From NCBI GenBank assembly GCA_900469445.1, contig UBXM01000055.1, positions 1 through 63,831 on the forward strand: a DNA stretch of 63,831 bases. Direction: 5' to 3'. Below, in pieces: positions 52,348 to 61,362 of this stretch. The notes under the pieces are model-generated. The model worked only from the letters and a program-made list of their open reading frames with translations. It did not search any database and was not told the origin of the DNA. This stretch comes from Hyphomicrobiales bacterium (lineage in GTDB: Bacteria > Pseudomonadota > Alphaproteobacteria > Rhizobiales > Rhizobiaceae). The position numbers were made by a program, and so were the translations under genes. Numbering within the stretch: the first letter of the stretch is position 1; each line of letters opens with the position of its first letter.

Positions 52348-53324
52348 GGATCTGCTCCAATCGTCCGTGCGGCGACAAAATACCAGTCGGGCCGCTGGCG
52401 TTGAAGATTGGCCGCGGCAAGGCTAGCGCCCTCCGATGTATCGAACAGCCCGAAACATGTCGCGCCCGAGCCTGACATGCGCGTCAGCCACGCGCCTTCG
52501 GCCGCGATCATGTCGGAAAGCGCCGCGATTTCGCCGACAAGCGATCGGGCCGGTGGCTCCAGATCGTTGCGCAGGGCGATGAGATCGGCGTGCCAGTCTT
52601 GCGTGAGCGGCGGAATCGCCGGATTGTTCTTCGTTGTCAGCCGTCTGAAGATGTCCGGTGTCGAAACGCCGCGAAGCGGATTGCCGAGCAGGATTGCAAA
52701 GGAAGGCATCCTATCGAGGATGGTGATGTCCTCGCCGATGCCCCTTGCGGCAAGCGGACGGCTTGTCAGGCACATGGGCACATCGGCGCCGAGTAAGAGG
52801 GCGAGCGCCGAGAGTTCCGTCTCGCTGAGTGTTGCATTCCACAGGCGCAAAAGACCGCGCAGGGTTGCCGCCGCATCGGCCGAGCCGCCACCGATGCCGG
52901 AAGCGATAGGCAGGTTCTTTTGCAGATGGATGGCAACCGGGGGGGCCGCCATGCCCGTGGCTTCAAGCGCGTTGCGCAGCATATCGCGAGCCTTGAGCAC
53001 GAGGTTCTGCGCCGCCGCATTCGGATCGGACGACAGGCCCTCGCCGAAACGGCCGGAAATCGAAAAGCCGTCCTTTTCGGCAGATGCAAATCCCAACCGG
53101 TCCCCGGCGGGAGCGTGCGTGGTGGAACGGCCTGCATCCACATCTGCGGCAAAAGTCACAAGGCTGTCGAGCAGATGGTAGCCGTCGGCGCGCTGGCCAA
53201 CCGCATGCAGCGCCAGATTGATTTTTGCCGGGGCGAATTCGGTGATTGTGAATTCGGTCGATGCAAATTCGAAAAGGCCCGCGTCTGCGGCGGGCCTTTG
53301 CATATCGAGCGGCATATCGTGCAT
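52344..53324 (-). CDS. ispE: 4-diphosphocytidyl-2-C-methyl-D-erythritol kinase
   Basis: A step in the MEP isoprenoid path. 326 residues. GHMP kinase motifs: APAKINLALHAVGQRADGYH, the ATP motif PIASGIGGGSADAAATLRG, and MSGSGATCFGLF near the end. Its ATG overlaps the TPR gene stop (TGATG), and moaB follows by ATGA: three genes in one tight run. Confidence 0.96.
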   Translation of the reverse strand: MHDMPLDMQRPAADAGLFEFASTEFTITEFAPAKINLALHAVGQRADGYHLLDSLVTFAADVDAGRSTTHAPAGDRLGFASAEKDGFSISGRFGEGLSSDPNAAAQNLVLKARDMLRNALEATGMAAPPVAIHLQKNLPIASGIGGGSADAAATLRGLLRLWNATLSETELSALALLLGADVPMCLTSRPLAARGIGEDITILDRMPSFAILLGNPLRGVSTPDIFRRLTTKNNPAIPPLTQDWHADLIALRNDLEPPARSLVGEIAALSDMIAAEGAWLTRMSGSGATCFGLFDTSEGASLAAANLQRQRPDWYFVAARTIGADP

Positions 53325-55174
53325 CAGGACTTCTTGTCGGGCTCAGCCGGCGTCGGCGCAGGCTGAGCCGGCGTTTCCGTCTGGTTGCGCACGGTATTGG
53401 TGGCATTCGGATCGAGAGCCGGCAGGCCGTTTTCGATCTTCTGCTTCACCTGTTCGCGATTGATATCCTCGCCTTCGGAAATCAGCGTCCGGTTCCACTG
53501 GTAGACGGCTTCGAGCTTGCGCCCGACACGCCAATAGGCATCGCCAAGATGGTCGTTGATCGCCGCATCGCCTGCACGCAGCTGGATCGCCTTTTCGAGT
53601 TCCGTCACCGCATCGTCGAACCGACCCATGCGGTAATAGGCCCAGCCGAGCGAATCGACGATATAGCCGTCATCAGGACGCGCCTCGACGGCCTTTTGGA
53701 TCATCGTCAGGCCTTCGTCGAGATTGAGGTTCATGTCGACGAGCGAATAGCCGAGATAGTTCAGCACCTGCGCCTGATCCGGGTTCAGCTCCAGCGCCTT
53801 GCGGAAATTCGGTTCGGCCTTGGGCCATTCCTTCAGGCGCTCATAGGCAATGCCGCGCTGGAAGAAGACCGACCAGTCTCCCGGCCGCGGCACCGAGCCG
53901 ATGATCTCGATGGCCTTGTCGTAATTCGCCGCCATCTCCTTGTAGTCCTTCGCTTCGGAAAGGACGCTGCCATAGGCGATATAGCTGCGGATGTCGGCCG
54001 GATCGGATGCGATCAGTTCCTTCAGGTGGCTCTTGGCTTCTTCCACCTTGCCGGTATCGGAGAGTGTAATGCCGAGTTGCAGTTCGGAAATCCGCCGCAT
54101 CGGCGAACCCTCCGGCACCTTCTGGTAGAGGGTGATGGCGCGTTCCGGCTGTTCCAGCTTTTCGGCAATGCCGCCCAGCATGATCAGCGTGTCGGCGCTC
54201 TTGTCGTCCAGCGCGTGCGAGATCTGCAGGTAGAGCGCCACCATGTCTTCCGCGCCCTGGCGGTTCAGTGCGCCGCCGATGGAAAACAGAACGCCCGCAG
54301 CGCCTTCGGCAGCGGTGGTGACCTGCTGGACCGGCTTTTCACCCTTTTCGATGCTCTGGCGAAGCGCCTTGAGCGGCGCGTAGTTGGAGATCATGCCGTC
54401 GCCGACGGAGATCGCATCGAGCGCCTTCTGCTTGTTGCCGGTCGAGGCTTCGAGCCGTGCCAGCGCCATGACGGCGCGCATGAACGTATCCGGCGCGGTC
54501 GCCACCGCGTCGTTATTGGTCACCGCCTTGTTGAGATACTGGCGGGCGGTCTGGATGTCGCCGGTGACGATCGCCATCGCGCCGAGGTGATAATCGGTAA
54601 ACACCTTGAACCATGCTGGACCCTTGAGGCCGCTGATCGACGAGATCGCCTTTTTGCCCTTGCCGGCGCCGACATCGGCCCAGCCGGACAACAGAAGATG
54701 CGTCAGTCGGTCGAGGTCATTCGGCCCTTCATAGGCCAGGATTTTCTTGGCGCTGTCATATTTGCCGCTGCGCAACGCTTCCAGTCCGCGCACGATCTTC
54801 GTCACGCGCTCGACGGCCGTGTCGCCCTTCAGCGCTTCGGCTTCCTTCAGTCCGTCGGCAAAATCGCCATTCAGAAGAAGCGAAATCATCAGCCGTTCGC
54901 GGATTTCGAGATTGGCCGGTTCGAAATCGAGCGCCTTGCGATAAAGCGCGATCGCCGTCGGATAGTCGTGATCGACGTCGGCCGTGCGGGCAGCGAGGAA
55001 CGCGCCGGCAAACGACTTCGCGTCGCGAGCTTCGAACGTCACGGTCTTCTCTTCGGCAGGCTTGGCTTCCGGTGTGGCGGCGCCCGCCACGGAACCGAAA
55101 ACCAGGCACGCCGCAAGCGCGACGCTGGAAAGCAGGAGATGACGGTTTGTCTGCCGCATAAACGGGCCTTTCAT
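53324..55174 (-). CDS. Exported TPR-repeat protein
   Basis: 616 residues. Signal peptide at the N-terminus (LLLSSVALAACLVFGSVAGA). At least eight TPR units are visible, for example ADVDHDYPTAIALYRKALDF, DKAIEIIGSV, EPNFRKALELNPDQAQVLNY and DAVTELEKAIQLRAGDAAIN. The C-terminus is Pro/Thr-rich. It probably acts as a periplasmic scaffold. The ispE start overlaps its stop, so ispE and moaB are expressed from this operon. Confidence 0.9.
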   Translation of the reverse strand: MKGPFMRQTNRHLLLSSVALAACLVFGSVAGAATPEAKPAEEKTVTFEARDAKSFAGAFLAARTADVDHDYPTAIALYRKALDFEPANLEIRERLMISLLLNGDFADGLKEAEALKGDTAVERVTKIVRGLEALRSGKYDSAKKILAYEGPNDLDRLTHLLLSGWADVGAGKGKKAISSISGLKGPAWFKVFTDYHLGAMAIVTGDIQTARQYLNKAVTNNDAVATAPDTFMRAVMALARLEASTGNKQKALDAISVGDGMISNYAPLKALRQSIEKGEKPVQQVTTAAEGAAGVLFSIGGALNRQGAEDMVALYLQISHALDDKSADTLIMLGGIAEKLEQPERAITLYQKVPEGSPMRRISELQLGITLSDTGKVEEAKSHLKELIASDPADIRSYIAYGSVLSEAKDYKEMAANYDKAIEIIGSVPRPGDWSVFFQRGIAYERLKEWPKAEPNFRKALELNPDQAQVLNYLGYSLVDMNLNLDEGLTMIQKAVEARPDDGYIVDSLGWAYYRMGRFDDAVTELEKAIQLRAGDAAINDHLGDAYWRVGRKLEAVYQWNRTLISEGEDINREQVKQKIENGLPALDPNATNTVRNQTETPAQPAPTPAEPDKKS

Positions 55175-55333
55175 GAAAGCTGGCGTGTCGGCGACGTGTC
55201 GCCGCAGGAATGCGCCGAATGATTCATAACAGAATGGCTTTTTTGAAGCAGGTCCGCAAGGAAATCTCGGTTATCCACGCCGGCCTGTCCTAACTGTGAA
55301 CGGTCGCCGAACCGTCGTGAAGCGGGCTCCGGG

Positions 55334-55816
55334 TCAGGGCGTCGCAAGCGACCGGGCAGGCATGTCGATGAGTTTCAGACGCGCCAGATCCTTGTCCCGT
55401 CCGGAAAGCCGCAGAATGGATTTGATCTTCTCAAGGCTGGCAACCGGCACGATTGCGGAGCCCAGCCGTGTCTCGATCGGGTCGCCGATGTCTATCGGCT
55501 GCCATCGCATGTCTGCAAAAATCTCGAAATTGCTCATGATTTCGACATCGAGCGGGCCCAGATGTGGATGCAGCAGGAAGTCGGATCGAAAGAGATCGGT
55601 GCCGCCACCGGCTTCGTTGGGCAAATCCCACGCTTTGCGGACGCGCTCGCAATCGGCCTTCGAGATCAGAACATCGATGTCCGAGAAAGGTATGTCCCGG
55701 TAGCCGTGCAGGTAAAGCGCCGCGCCGCCGAAAACGCACCAGGGATCGGTGCAATCTGACATGAGGTCGGTAAGCCTTAGCAGGGTTTCTTCCAGAAGTT
55801 TTTCCGAAAAAACCAT
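55334..55816 (-). CDS. Nucleotidyltransferase-fold protein
   Basis: 160 residues. GGAALYLHGYRDIPFSDIDVLIS has the GG...D-x-D pattern of minimal nucleotidyltransferases such as aminoglycoside-type and MNT/HEPN-linked ones. No HEPN partner is adjacent, so the substrate and role are open. It lies 25 bases before the polyprenyl synthase stop on the same strand and may share its transcript. Confidence 0.75.
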   Translation of the reverse strand: MVFSEKLLEETLLRLTDLMSDCTDPWCVFGGAALYLHGYRDIPFSDIDVLISKADCERVRKAWDLPNEAGGGTDLFRSDFLLHPHLGPLDVEIMSNFEIFADMRWQPIDIGDPIETRLGSAIVPVASLEKIKSILRLSGRDKDLARLKLIDMPARSLATP

Positions 55817-55841
55817 GATGGGACCTCCGCGACGACTGAGC

Positions 55842-56858
55842 TTAATTCACCCGCTGGATGGTGAAGTCAATGACTTCCATCATCGCATCCTTCAGCGGCC
55901 CGGCCGGCAGAGGCGCCAGCGCATCGCGGGCGATCTTGCCGTAATGCAGGGCGCGGGCGATCGTATCCTTCAGCGCATCGTGCCTGGTGATCAGACCGAG
56001 CGCCTTTTCAAGATTTTCATCGCTGCTTTCGCCGTTCTCGATGGCGTTGCGCCAGAAGGCCTGCTCTTCCTGCGTACCGCGACGATAGGCCAGGATGACG
56101 GGCAGGGTGATCTTGCCCTCGCGAAAATCGTCGCCGACATTCTTGCCCAGATCGACGGCATTGCCACCGTAATCCAGCGCGTCATCGACCATCTGGAAGG
56201 CGTAGCCGAGGTTCATGCCGTAGGAGCGCAGCGCCGAACGGCTTGCCTTGTCGGCATTGGCGATGATCGGGCCGACTTCTGCGGCCGCCGCAAACAACGC
56301 TGCCGTCTTGGCGCGGATGACGGAGAGGTAGTCGTCTTCAGTCGTTTCCAGGTTCTTGGCAACGGAAAGCTGCAGCACTTCACCTTCGGCGATCACGGCG
56401 GCGGCGGTCGCCAGCACGTCGAGTGCTTCGAGCGATCCGACATCGACCATCATCTTGAAGGCTTGGCCGAGCAGGAAGTCGCCGACAAGGACGCTCGCCT
56501 GATTGCCCCAGATCATCCGCGCGGTGGACTTGCCGCGGCGAAGATCGCTTTCGTCGACCACGTCGTCATGCAGAAGCGTTGCCGTATGCATGAACTCGAC
56601 CGAGGTGGCGAGCTTCACATGGCCTTCGCCCTGGTAGCCGAACATTGCGGCCGATGCGAGTGTGAGCATGGGACGCAGCCGCTTGCCGCCTGAAGAAATC
56701 AGGTGGTTGGCCACTTCCGGGATCATCTGCACATCCGATCCGGCCTTGGAAAGGATCAGCTGATTGACGCGCTCCATGTCGGCCTTGGTGAGATCCACCA
56801 GCGGCTTCACGGATGCAGATTTGTTTTTGCCTTCTTCAAGCGGTATGACGACGCCCAA
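55842..56858 (-). CDS. Long-chain polyprenyl diphosphate synthase (decaprenyl type likely)
   Basis: 338 residues. Two aspartate-rich motifs LLHDDVVDESDLRRG (FARM) and FQMVDDALDYGG (SARM). GGKRLRPMLTLASA near the start binds the homoallyl substrate. Makes the ubiquinone side chain; alphaproteobacteria mostly use Q10, so a decaprenyl product (DdsA) is likely, but product length is not fixed by these residues alone. Confidence 0.94.
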   Translation of the reverse strand: MGVVIPLEEGKNKSASVKPLVDLTKADMERVNQLILSKAGSDVQMIPEVANHLISSGGKRLRPMLTLASAAMFGYQGEGHVKLATSVEFMHTATLLHDDVVDESDLRRGKSTARMIWGNQASVLVGDFLLGQAFKMMVDVGSLEALDVLATAAAVIAEGEVLQLSVAKNLETTEDDYLSVIRAKTAALFAAAAEVGPIIANADKASRSALRSYGMNLGYAFQMVDDALDYGGNAVDLGKNVGDDFREGKITLPVILAYRRGTQEEQAFWRNAIENGESSDENLEKALGLITRHDALKDTIARALHYGKIARDALAPLPAGPLKDAMMEVIDFTIQRVN

Positions 56859-56957
56859 GTTCAGGCCTCCCTAGAAAGAATTACCCACCAACAATAGAAA
56901 CTGGTCCTTAGGGCGGCAAGGGCAAAACATAAAGCGATTTTCACGAAAGGATGCCAG

Positions 56958-57179
56958 ATGATTGAGCTTATCCGCACGAATGACGTCGTCACGTTGTCGC
57001 TGGCGGAAAGTTTGATGAAGGATGCCGGCATCCATTGCCTTATCGCCGATCAGTCTATGAGCGTTCTGGAAGGTTCGCTCGGCCTCCTGCAAAGGCGTCT
57101 TCTGGTGGAGGAAGGACGGTCGCAAGAGGCGCGCACCATCCTGCGCGATGCCGGCCTGGAGGCTGAATTGCGGCCATGA
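56958..57179 (+). CDS. DUF2007 protein
   Basis: 73 residues (MIELIRTNDVVTLSLAESLM). The pattern ESLMKDAGIHCLIADQSMSV is a DUF2007 signal-transducing-protein-like fold. It overlaps the methyltransferase gene by ATGA. Diverges from the polyprenyl synthase. Confidence 0.88.
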   Translation: MIELIRTNDVVTLSLAESLMKDAGIHCLIADQSMSVLEGSLGLLQRRLLVEEGRSQEARTILRDAGLEAELRP

Positions 57180-58009
57180 ATACACAAGATATGATCAAGC
57201 CCGATCCGGGAGAAGCGACCTTCACCATCGATGCCTTCCATCGGGGCCGCTTTCACGTTGTACAGCCCAGAAATGAAGGACATCGCTCCGGCATAGATGC
57301 CATGCTGCTTGCCTCGCTCGTGGCGGCGGACCGGCCGGTGAGCGTTGCCGATCTCGGGTCCGGGGCAGGGGCGGCGGGTCTTGCGGTCGCCTCGCGGCTT
57401 GGCGATGCCCGCGTTCTCTTGATCGAGAAGTTTCCGGTCATGGCGGATTACGCCAGAAAAACCATCGCATTGCCCGAAAATGCCTTTCTGGCTGACCGGG
57501 TGAACGTGGTCGAAGCCGACGTGACGTTGACGGGCAAGGCGCGGGTCGCGGCAGGTCTCAAGGATGAGGTTCACGATCACGTCATCATGAACCCGCCCTT
57601 CAATCACGCAGGCGATCGCCGGACGCCCGACAACCTCAAGGCCGAGGCCCATGCGCTGACGGAAGGTCTTTTCGAGGCCTGGATGAAAACCGCGGGCGCG
57701 ATCATGAAGCCCGGCGGGCAGTTGTCGCTGATCGCCAGACCCCAATCGATCGCCGATATTCTGGCCGCCTGCGGCAAGCGTTTCGGCGGCATTGAAATAA
57801 CGCCCGTCCATCCGCGTCCGGGTGAAGATGCAACCCGTATTCTCGTAACGGCGATCAAGGGATCGAGGGCGCGGCTCCTGTTCCGCTCGCCGCTCGTCGT
57901 GCATGGTGCCGACGGCCATACCTTCCTGGCCGAGGTCGATGATCTCAACAATGGGCGCACCGCCTATCGCCGCCGCGGCAAAACTGCCGATCGGTCCAAA
58001 TTCGCGTAA
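57176..58009 (+). CDS. tRNA1(Val) A37 N6-methyltransferase-like
   Basis: 277 residues. SAM motif VADLGSGAGAAGLAVASRLG and catalytic HVIMNPPFNHAG (NPPF), as in TrmN6/YfiC. The N-terminus FHVVQPRNEGHRSGIDAMLL is typical. Substrate by homology only. Overlaps the upstream DUF2007 by four bases, so they are expressed together. Confidence 0.9.
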   Translation: MNTQDMIKPDPGEATFTIDAFHRGRFHVVQPRNEGHRSGIDAMLLASLVAADRPVSVADLGSGAGAAGLAVASRLGDARVLLIEKFPVMADYARKTIALPENAFLADRVNVVEADVTLTGKARVAAGLKDEVHDHVIMNPPFNHAGDRRTPDNLKAEAHALTEGLFEAWMKTAGAIMKPGGQLSLIARPQSIADILAACGKRFGGIEITPVHPRPGEDATRILVTAIKGSRARLLFRSPLVVHGADGHTFLAEVDDLNNGRTAYRRRGKTADRSKFA

Positions 58010-58077
58010 GAACCATTGCGTTTGCAGGGATGTTACATACATCAACTCCCAACTGATCAATGATGATGGGAGAGAAA

Positions 58078-58941
58078 ATGGGCTTGCTTGCTCGCTTTGT
58101 GCCGAAACGTTTCCGCAAGAAGGGAATAGCGATACCCGTCGTGCGGCTTCATGGTGCGATCATGACGGGAGGCAGCCAGTTCAAGCCGACGCTCAGCCTC
58201 GCGACAGCCGCCCCGATGCTGGAGAAGGCCTTTGCCAACAAGGAGGCGCCGGTTGTCGCCATCTCGCTCAACTCGCCGGGCGGCTCGCCGGTACAGTCGC
58301 GCCTGATCTTTCAGCGCATCCGCGCCCTTGCCGAAGAAAAACAGAAGAAGGTGCTGATCTTCGTCGAGGATGTTGCAGCCTCCGGCGGCTACATGATCGC
58401 GCTTGCGGGTGATGAGATCTTTGCGGACCCGACCTCCATTGTCGGTTCGATCGGCGTCGTTTCCGGCGGTTTCGGTTTTCCCGAAATGCTGAAGAAGATC
58501 GGCGTCGAGCGCCGCGTCTATACCGCCGGCGAAAACAAGGTCATCCTCGATCCGTTCCAGCCGGAAAAGGACTCAGACATCGAATACCTGAAGACCCTGC
58601 AGGTCGAGATCCACAAGGTCTTCATCGACATGGTGAAGATGCGTCGTGGCGAGAGGCTGGCCGATGACGGGGAAATCTTCTCCGGCCTGTTCTGGACCGG
58701 CGGCAGGGGGTTGGAACTCGGCCTGATCGACGGTCTGGGTGATATGCGCGAAGTGTTGAAGCGCCGTTTCGGCAAGGATGTCCGCATGGAACTGATCGGC
58801 AGCGCCCGCACGCTGTTCGGCAAGCGCCTGCCGGGCGTGGCGGTCTCGACGCCGGCCTTCGGCGAAATCGCGGCACAGGCGGGTGCAGGACTTGCAGCCG
58901 GTATCGAAGAAAGGGCATTGTGGAGCCGATACGGGCTCTGA
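58078..58941 (+). CDS. S49-family signal peptide peptidase (SppA-like)
   Basis: 287 residues from the ATG at 58078 with GGGAG before it; two earlier ATGs lack that spacing. Motifs: AISLNSPGGSPVQSRLIF and the nucleophile Ser in EDVAASGGYMIALAGDEI. The general-base Lys is likely that of GENKVILDPFQPEK. It is short and without a clear membrane anchor; the first residues are basic. Cleaves remnant signal peptides by family. Confidence 0.91.
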   Translation: MGLLARFVPKRFRKKGIAIPVVRLHGAIMTGGSQFKPTLSLATAAPMLEKAFANKEAPVVAISLNSPGGSPVQSRLIFQRIRALAEEKQKKVLIFVEDVAASGGYMIALAGDEIFADPTSIVGSIGVVSGGFGFPEMLKKIGVERRVYTAGENKVILDPFQPEKDSDIEYLKTLQVEIHKVFIDMVKMRRGERLADDGEIFSGLFWTGGRGLELGLIDGLGDMREVLKRRFGKDVRMELIGSARTLFGKRLPGVAVSTPAFGEIAAQAGAGLAAGIEERALWSRYGL

Positions 58942-58951
58942 TGCCCGACGT

Positions 58952-58979
58952 GCCTCGCCTCAAGGGCGAGGCGCTTTTT
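58952..58979 (+). terminator. Intrinsic terminator after the S49 peptidase
   Basis: GCCTCGCC (58952-58959), five-base loop, GGCGAGGC (58965-58972), then GCTTTTT. Confidence 0.85.
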
Positions 58980-58998
58980 ACAAGGACTTCGAGGGGAA

Positions 58999-59190
58999 AT
59001 GGCCCAGCTTATATTCATGGCCGTGCTGATCGTCGGCGGGTGGCTGCTCTACAGGCGTTTCATCAAGGATGCTGAAAAACTGACCGCACGCCGCAAGCAG
59101 CAGGAAAAAGAACGCCAGACCGGCGCTGTCGGCACGCTGGAGAAGGATCCGGTGACGGGCGAGTACCGGGTGAAGAAGGAAGAGGAATAG
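58999..59190 (+). CDS. Small membrane-anchored protein, unknown
   Basis: 63 residues. One membrane helix (LIFMAVLIVGGWLLYRRF) then a charged Lys/Glu tail ending VKKEEE. GAGGGG precedes the ATG. Similar small proteins precede glyQ in related genomes; role not known. A toxin-antitoxin pair lies between it and glyQ here. Confidence 0.7.
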   Translation: MAQLIFMAVLIVGGWLLYRRFIKDAEKLTARRKQQEKERQTGAVGTLEKDPVTGEYRVKKEEE

Positions 59191-59244
59191 CGCAAACCCT
59201 GCCGCCTTCTGCTATGATGCGCAGACCATGGAACGGAGACGATC

Positions 59245-59474
59245 ATGCGCGTGACTAGGTGGAATGACGCTTTGGCGGTGCAGATACCCGAAGAGGTGGC
59301 CAAATCGCTCGACCTCAAGGAGGGCGACGAGGTTGAGCTCACCGTGGTTTCCAATGGGGATCAAGGCCCTCTTTCGGGTGAGGAGCGCGAAAAGCGCTCG
59401 AATATATCCGTTCCCGGCGTTGGAAGCTGCCCGAGGGTTGGAAGTTCGATCGTGACGAGGCCAATGAGCGGTGA
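59245..59474 (+). pseudogene. AbrB-type (VapB/MazE) antitoxin with a one-base frameshift
   Basis: The frame from the ATG at 59245 gives an AbrB swapped-hairpin domain: MRVTRWNDALAVQIPEEVAK, then SLDLKEGDEVELTVVSNG. At 59392-59394 (AAG) the frame no longer matches the family. In the -1 frame it continues as ALEYIRSRRWKLPEGWKFDR, then DEANER and a stop at 59472-59474 that overlaps the toxin start by GTGA, the normal VapB end. Joined, the protein would be 76 residues. In the unshifted frame it runs on to 59526 as unrelated sequence. The break lies at GAAAAG, with GAGGAG about ten bases upstream and GAGCGC/GCGCTC arms around it. So it is either a deletion, a sequencing error, or a programmed -1 slip. 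Confidence 0.75.
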
Positions 59475-59872
59475 GCAACGCGCCATTCCTCGACACGAAT
59501 ATCTTCATCTATGCTTTTACCGATGATCAGCGAACTGCCAAGGCTCAGGCCCTTCTTTCGAAGCCATATTCGACGAGCGTGCAGGCGTTTAACGAATTCG
59601 CACATGTGATGCGCCGCAAGTCCCGGCGGGACTGGAGTGAAATCCGGACAGCTCTGACAACGATCCGTCGAATGTCGGAACGTGTCGTCGTTCTCGATCT
59701 GGCCTTGAATAACCGGGCATTTGAGCTGATCGCCAAATACAATCTCGCCTTTTTCGACGCGTTAATGGTCGCTGCCGCCCTTGAAGCAGAAAGCCGGCTT
59801 TTCGTTTCCGAAGACCTGCACCATGGCCTCGTGATCGATGGCGGGCTGACAGTCATAAATCCATTCCGCTGA
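59471..59872 (+). CDS. VapC-type PIN-domain toxin
   Basis: 133 residues, GTG start overlapping the antitoxin stop. The acidic residues of the PIN nuclease site are in place: FLDTNIFIYAF (first Asp), FNEFAHVM (Glu), FFDALMVAAAL (Asp), SEDLHHG (Asp). VapC toxins cleave tRNA or rRNA. The toxin frame is intact although the antitoxin is frameshifted, which is unusual for a viable cell unless the antitoxin is still made. Confidence 0.9.
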   Translation: MSNAPFLDTNIFIYAFTDDQRTAKAQALLSKPYSTSVQAFNEFAHVMRRKSRRDWSEIRTALTTIRRMSERVVVLDLALNNRAFELIAKYNLAFFDALMVAAALEAESRLFVSEDLHHGLVIDGGLTVINPFR

Positions 59873-59956
59873 GCGGGTTTGGCTATAAATCCTTGACCCG
59901 TTCTCCATCGCGTGGCACTCGTCCGCATCCTCAATCAAACGATGCCGATTATTCCC

Positions 59957-60913
59957 ATGACCGATCTGCCAGAACATATGGACCCCAAGCGCTCCTTCCA
60001 GGCGCTCATCCTGACTCTCCATAACTACTGGGCGGACAAGGGCTGCGCCGTTTTGCAGCCTTACGACATGGAAGTCGGCGCCGGTACCTTCCACCCGGCC
60101 ACCACCTTGCGCGCGCTCGGCCCAAAGCCGTGGAAGGCCGCTTATGTGCAGCCGTCGCGCCGCCCCTCGGATGGCCGTTATGGTGAAAACCCCAACCGTC
60201 TGCAGCACTATTACCAGTATCAGGTCATCCTGAAGCCGAACCCGTCCAACCTGCAGGAGCTTTATCTCGGCTCCTTGAAGGCGATCGGTCTCGATCCGCT
60301 TCTGCATGACGTGCGTTTCGTCGAAGACGACTGGGAAAGCCCGACGCTCGGCGCCTGGGGTCTTGGCTGGGAATGCTGGTGCGACGGTATGGAAGTCTCG
60401 CAGTTCACGTATTTCCAGCAGGTCTGCGGCATCGAATGCTCGCCGGTTGCCGGCGAACTGACCTATGGTCTGGAGCGCCTCGCCATGTATGTCCAGGGCG
60501 TCGATAACGTCTATGACCTGAACTTCAACGGCCGCGAAGGCGAAGAGAAGATCTCCTATGGCGACGTCTTCCTGCAGGCAGAGCAGGAATATTCGCGCCA
60601 TAATTTCGAATTCGCCAATACCGAAATGCTGCATCGCCATTTCATCGATGCGGAAAAGGAATGCCTTGCACTTCTCGCCGCCGGTGCACCGGGCGACAAT
60701 GCCAACCAGATGCTGCATAAATGCGTCTTCCCGGCCTATGACCAGTGCATCAAGGCATCCCACGTCTTCAACCTGCTGGATGCGCGTGGCGTGATCTCGG
60801 TCACCGAACGCCAGAGCTACATCCTGCGCGTGCGCACGCTCGCCAAGGCATGCGGCGAAGCCTTCCTGCTGACCGACGCCGGCGGCGCGAATTTCGGTGA
60901 CAAGGCGGCTTGA
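59957..60913 (+). CDS. glyQ: Glycyl-tRNA synthetase alpha subunit
   Basis: 318 residues from the ATG at 59957 (MTDLPEHMDPKRSFQALILT), which matches the family start; upstream ATGs at 59942 and 59912-frame codons are less likely. Class II synthetase alpha chain: GAGTFHPATTLRALGP, YVQPSRRPSDGRYGENPNRL, SPVAGELTYGLERLAMYVQG. Works as a tetramer with GlyS. In related genomes glyS is nearby, after lemA and the DUF2207 gene, so it is probably just outside the window. Confidence 0.97.
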   Translation: MTDLPEHMDPKRSFQALILTLHNYWADKGCAVLQPYDMEVGAGTFHPATTLRALGPKPWKAAYVQPSRRPSDGRYGENPNRLQHYYQYQVILKPNPSNLQELYLGSLKAIGLDPLLHDVRFVEDDWESPTLGAWGLGWECWCDGMEVSQFTYFQQVCGIECSPVAGELTYGLERLAMYVQGVDNVYDLNFNGREGEEKISYGDVFLQAEQEYSRHNFEFANTEMLHRHFIDAEKECLALLAAGAPGDNANQMLHKCVFPAYDQCIKASHVFNLLDARGVISVTERQSYILRVRTLAKACGEAFLLTDAGGANFGDKAA

Positions 60914-60947
60914 AGCCCTCTTTTGGAAAAGAGCGAGGTGCCGCGTC

Positions 60948-61238
60948 TCACGCGGCTTCGCTTTTTTCCAGCGACAGCCGGAAACCCAGTGCCTGAACGA
61001 CTTTCTGGACGGTCCCGTAACGTAGTTTCGAACCGGACCTGAGAGCCTTGTAGAAGCTTTCCCGGCCGAGGCCCGAAAGCTCTGCGACATTCGACATTCC
61101 GCGTGCCTTGGCCACATGCCCGAGTGCGGTGATGAAGACGTCCGGGTTTTCGTCGTCCATGGCCAGTTCCGGATATCCCCGCATAGCGTCCGGGCTGTCG
61201 AGATAATCGGCGATCTCGAATGCACTGATCTCCGTCAT
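60948..61238 (-). CDS. HigA-like addiction module antidote, orphan
   Basis: 96 residues. The helix-turn-helix DVFITALGHVAKARGMSNVA, then ELSGLGRESFYKALRSGSKL, and FRLSLEKSEAA match the addiction-module antidote family (TIGR02684-type). Its usual toxin would be just upstream on the minus strand, but the 120 bases there to lemA hold no RelE-like frame, so the toxin is lost. It lies between glyQ and lemA, facing back towards glyQ. Confidence 0.85.
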   Translation of the reverse strand: MTEISAFEIADYLDSPDAMRGYPELAMDDENPDVFITALGHVAKARGMSNVAELSGLGRESFYKALRSGSKLRYGTVQKVVQALGFRLSLEKSEAA

Positions 61239-61362
61239 GGTTTTCCTTCCCGATCGCGCGGGCCAACGGAGGCGGCATACTGCAAAGTTTGACCTGGCCG
61301 ACTATTCAATAAGCGACAGATCGCGTTTAGATACACCAGTTGAAACAAGGGGTATCGTCCAA

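Noticed and set aside
53261..55222. 653-codon frame on the plus strand
   Set aside because: Antisense of the TPR protein, whose frame has a signal peptide and clear repeats.
59762..61225. 487-codon frame on the minus strand
   Set aside because: Antisense of glyQ and part of the PIN gene, both of which are clear.
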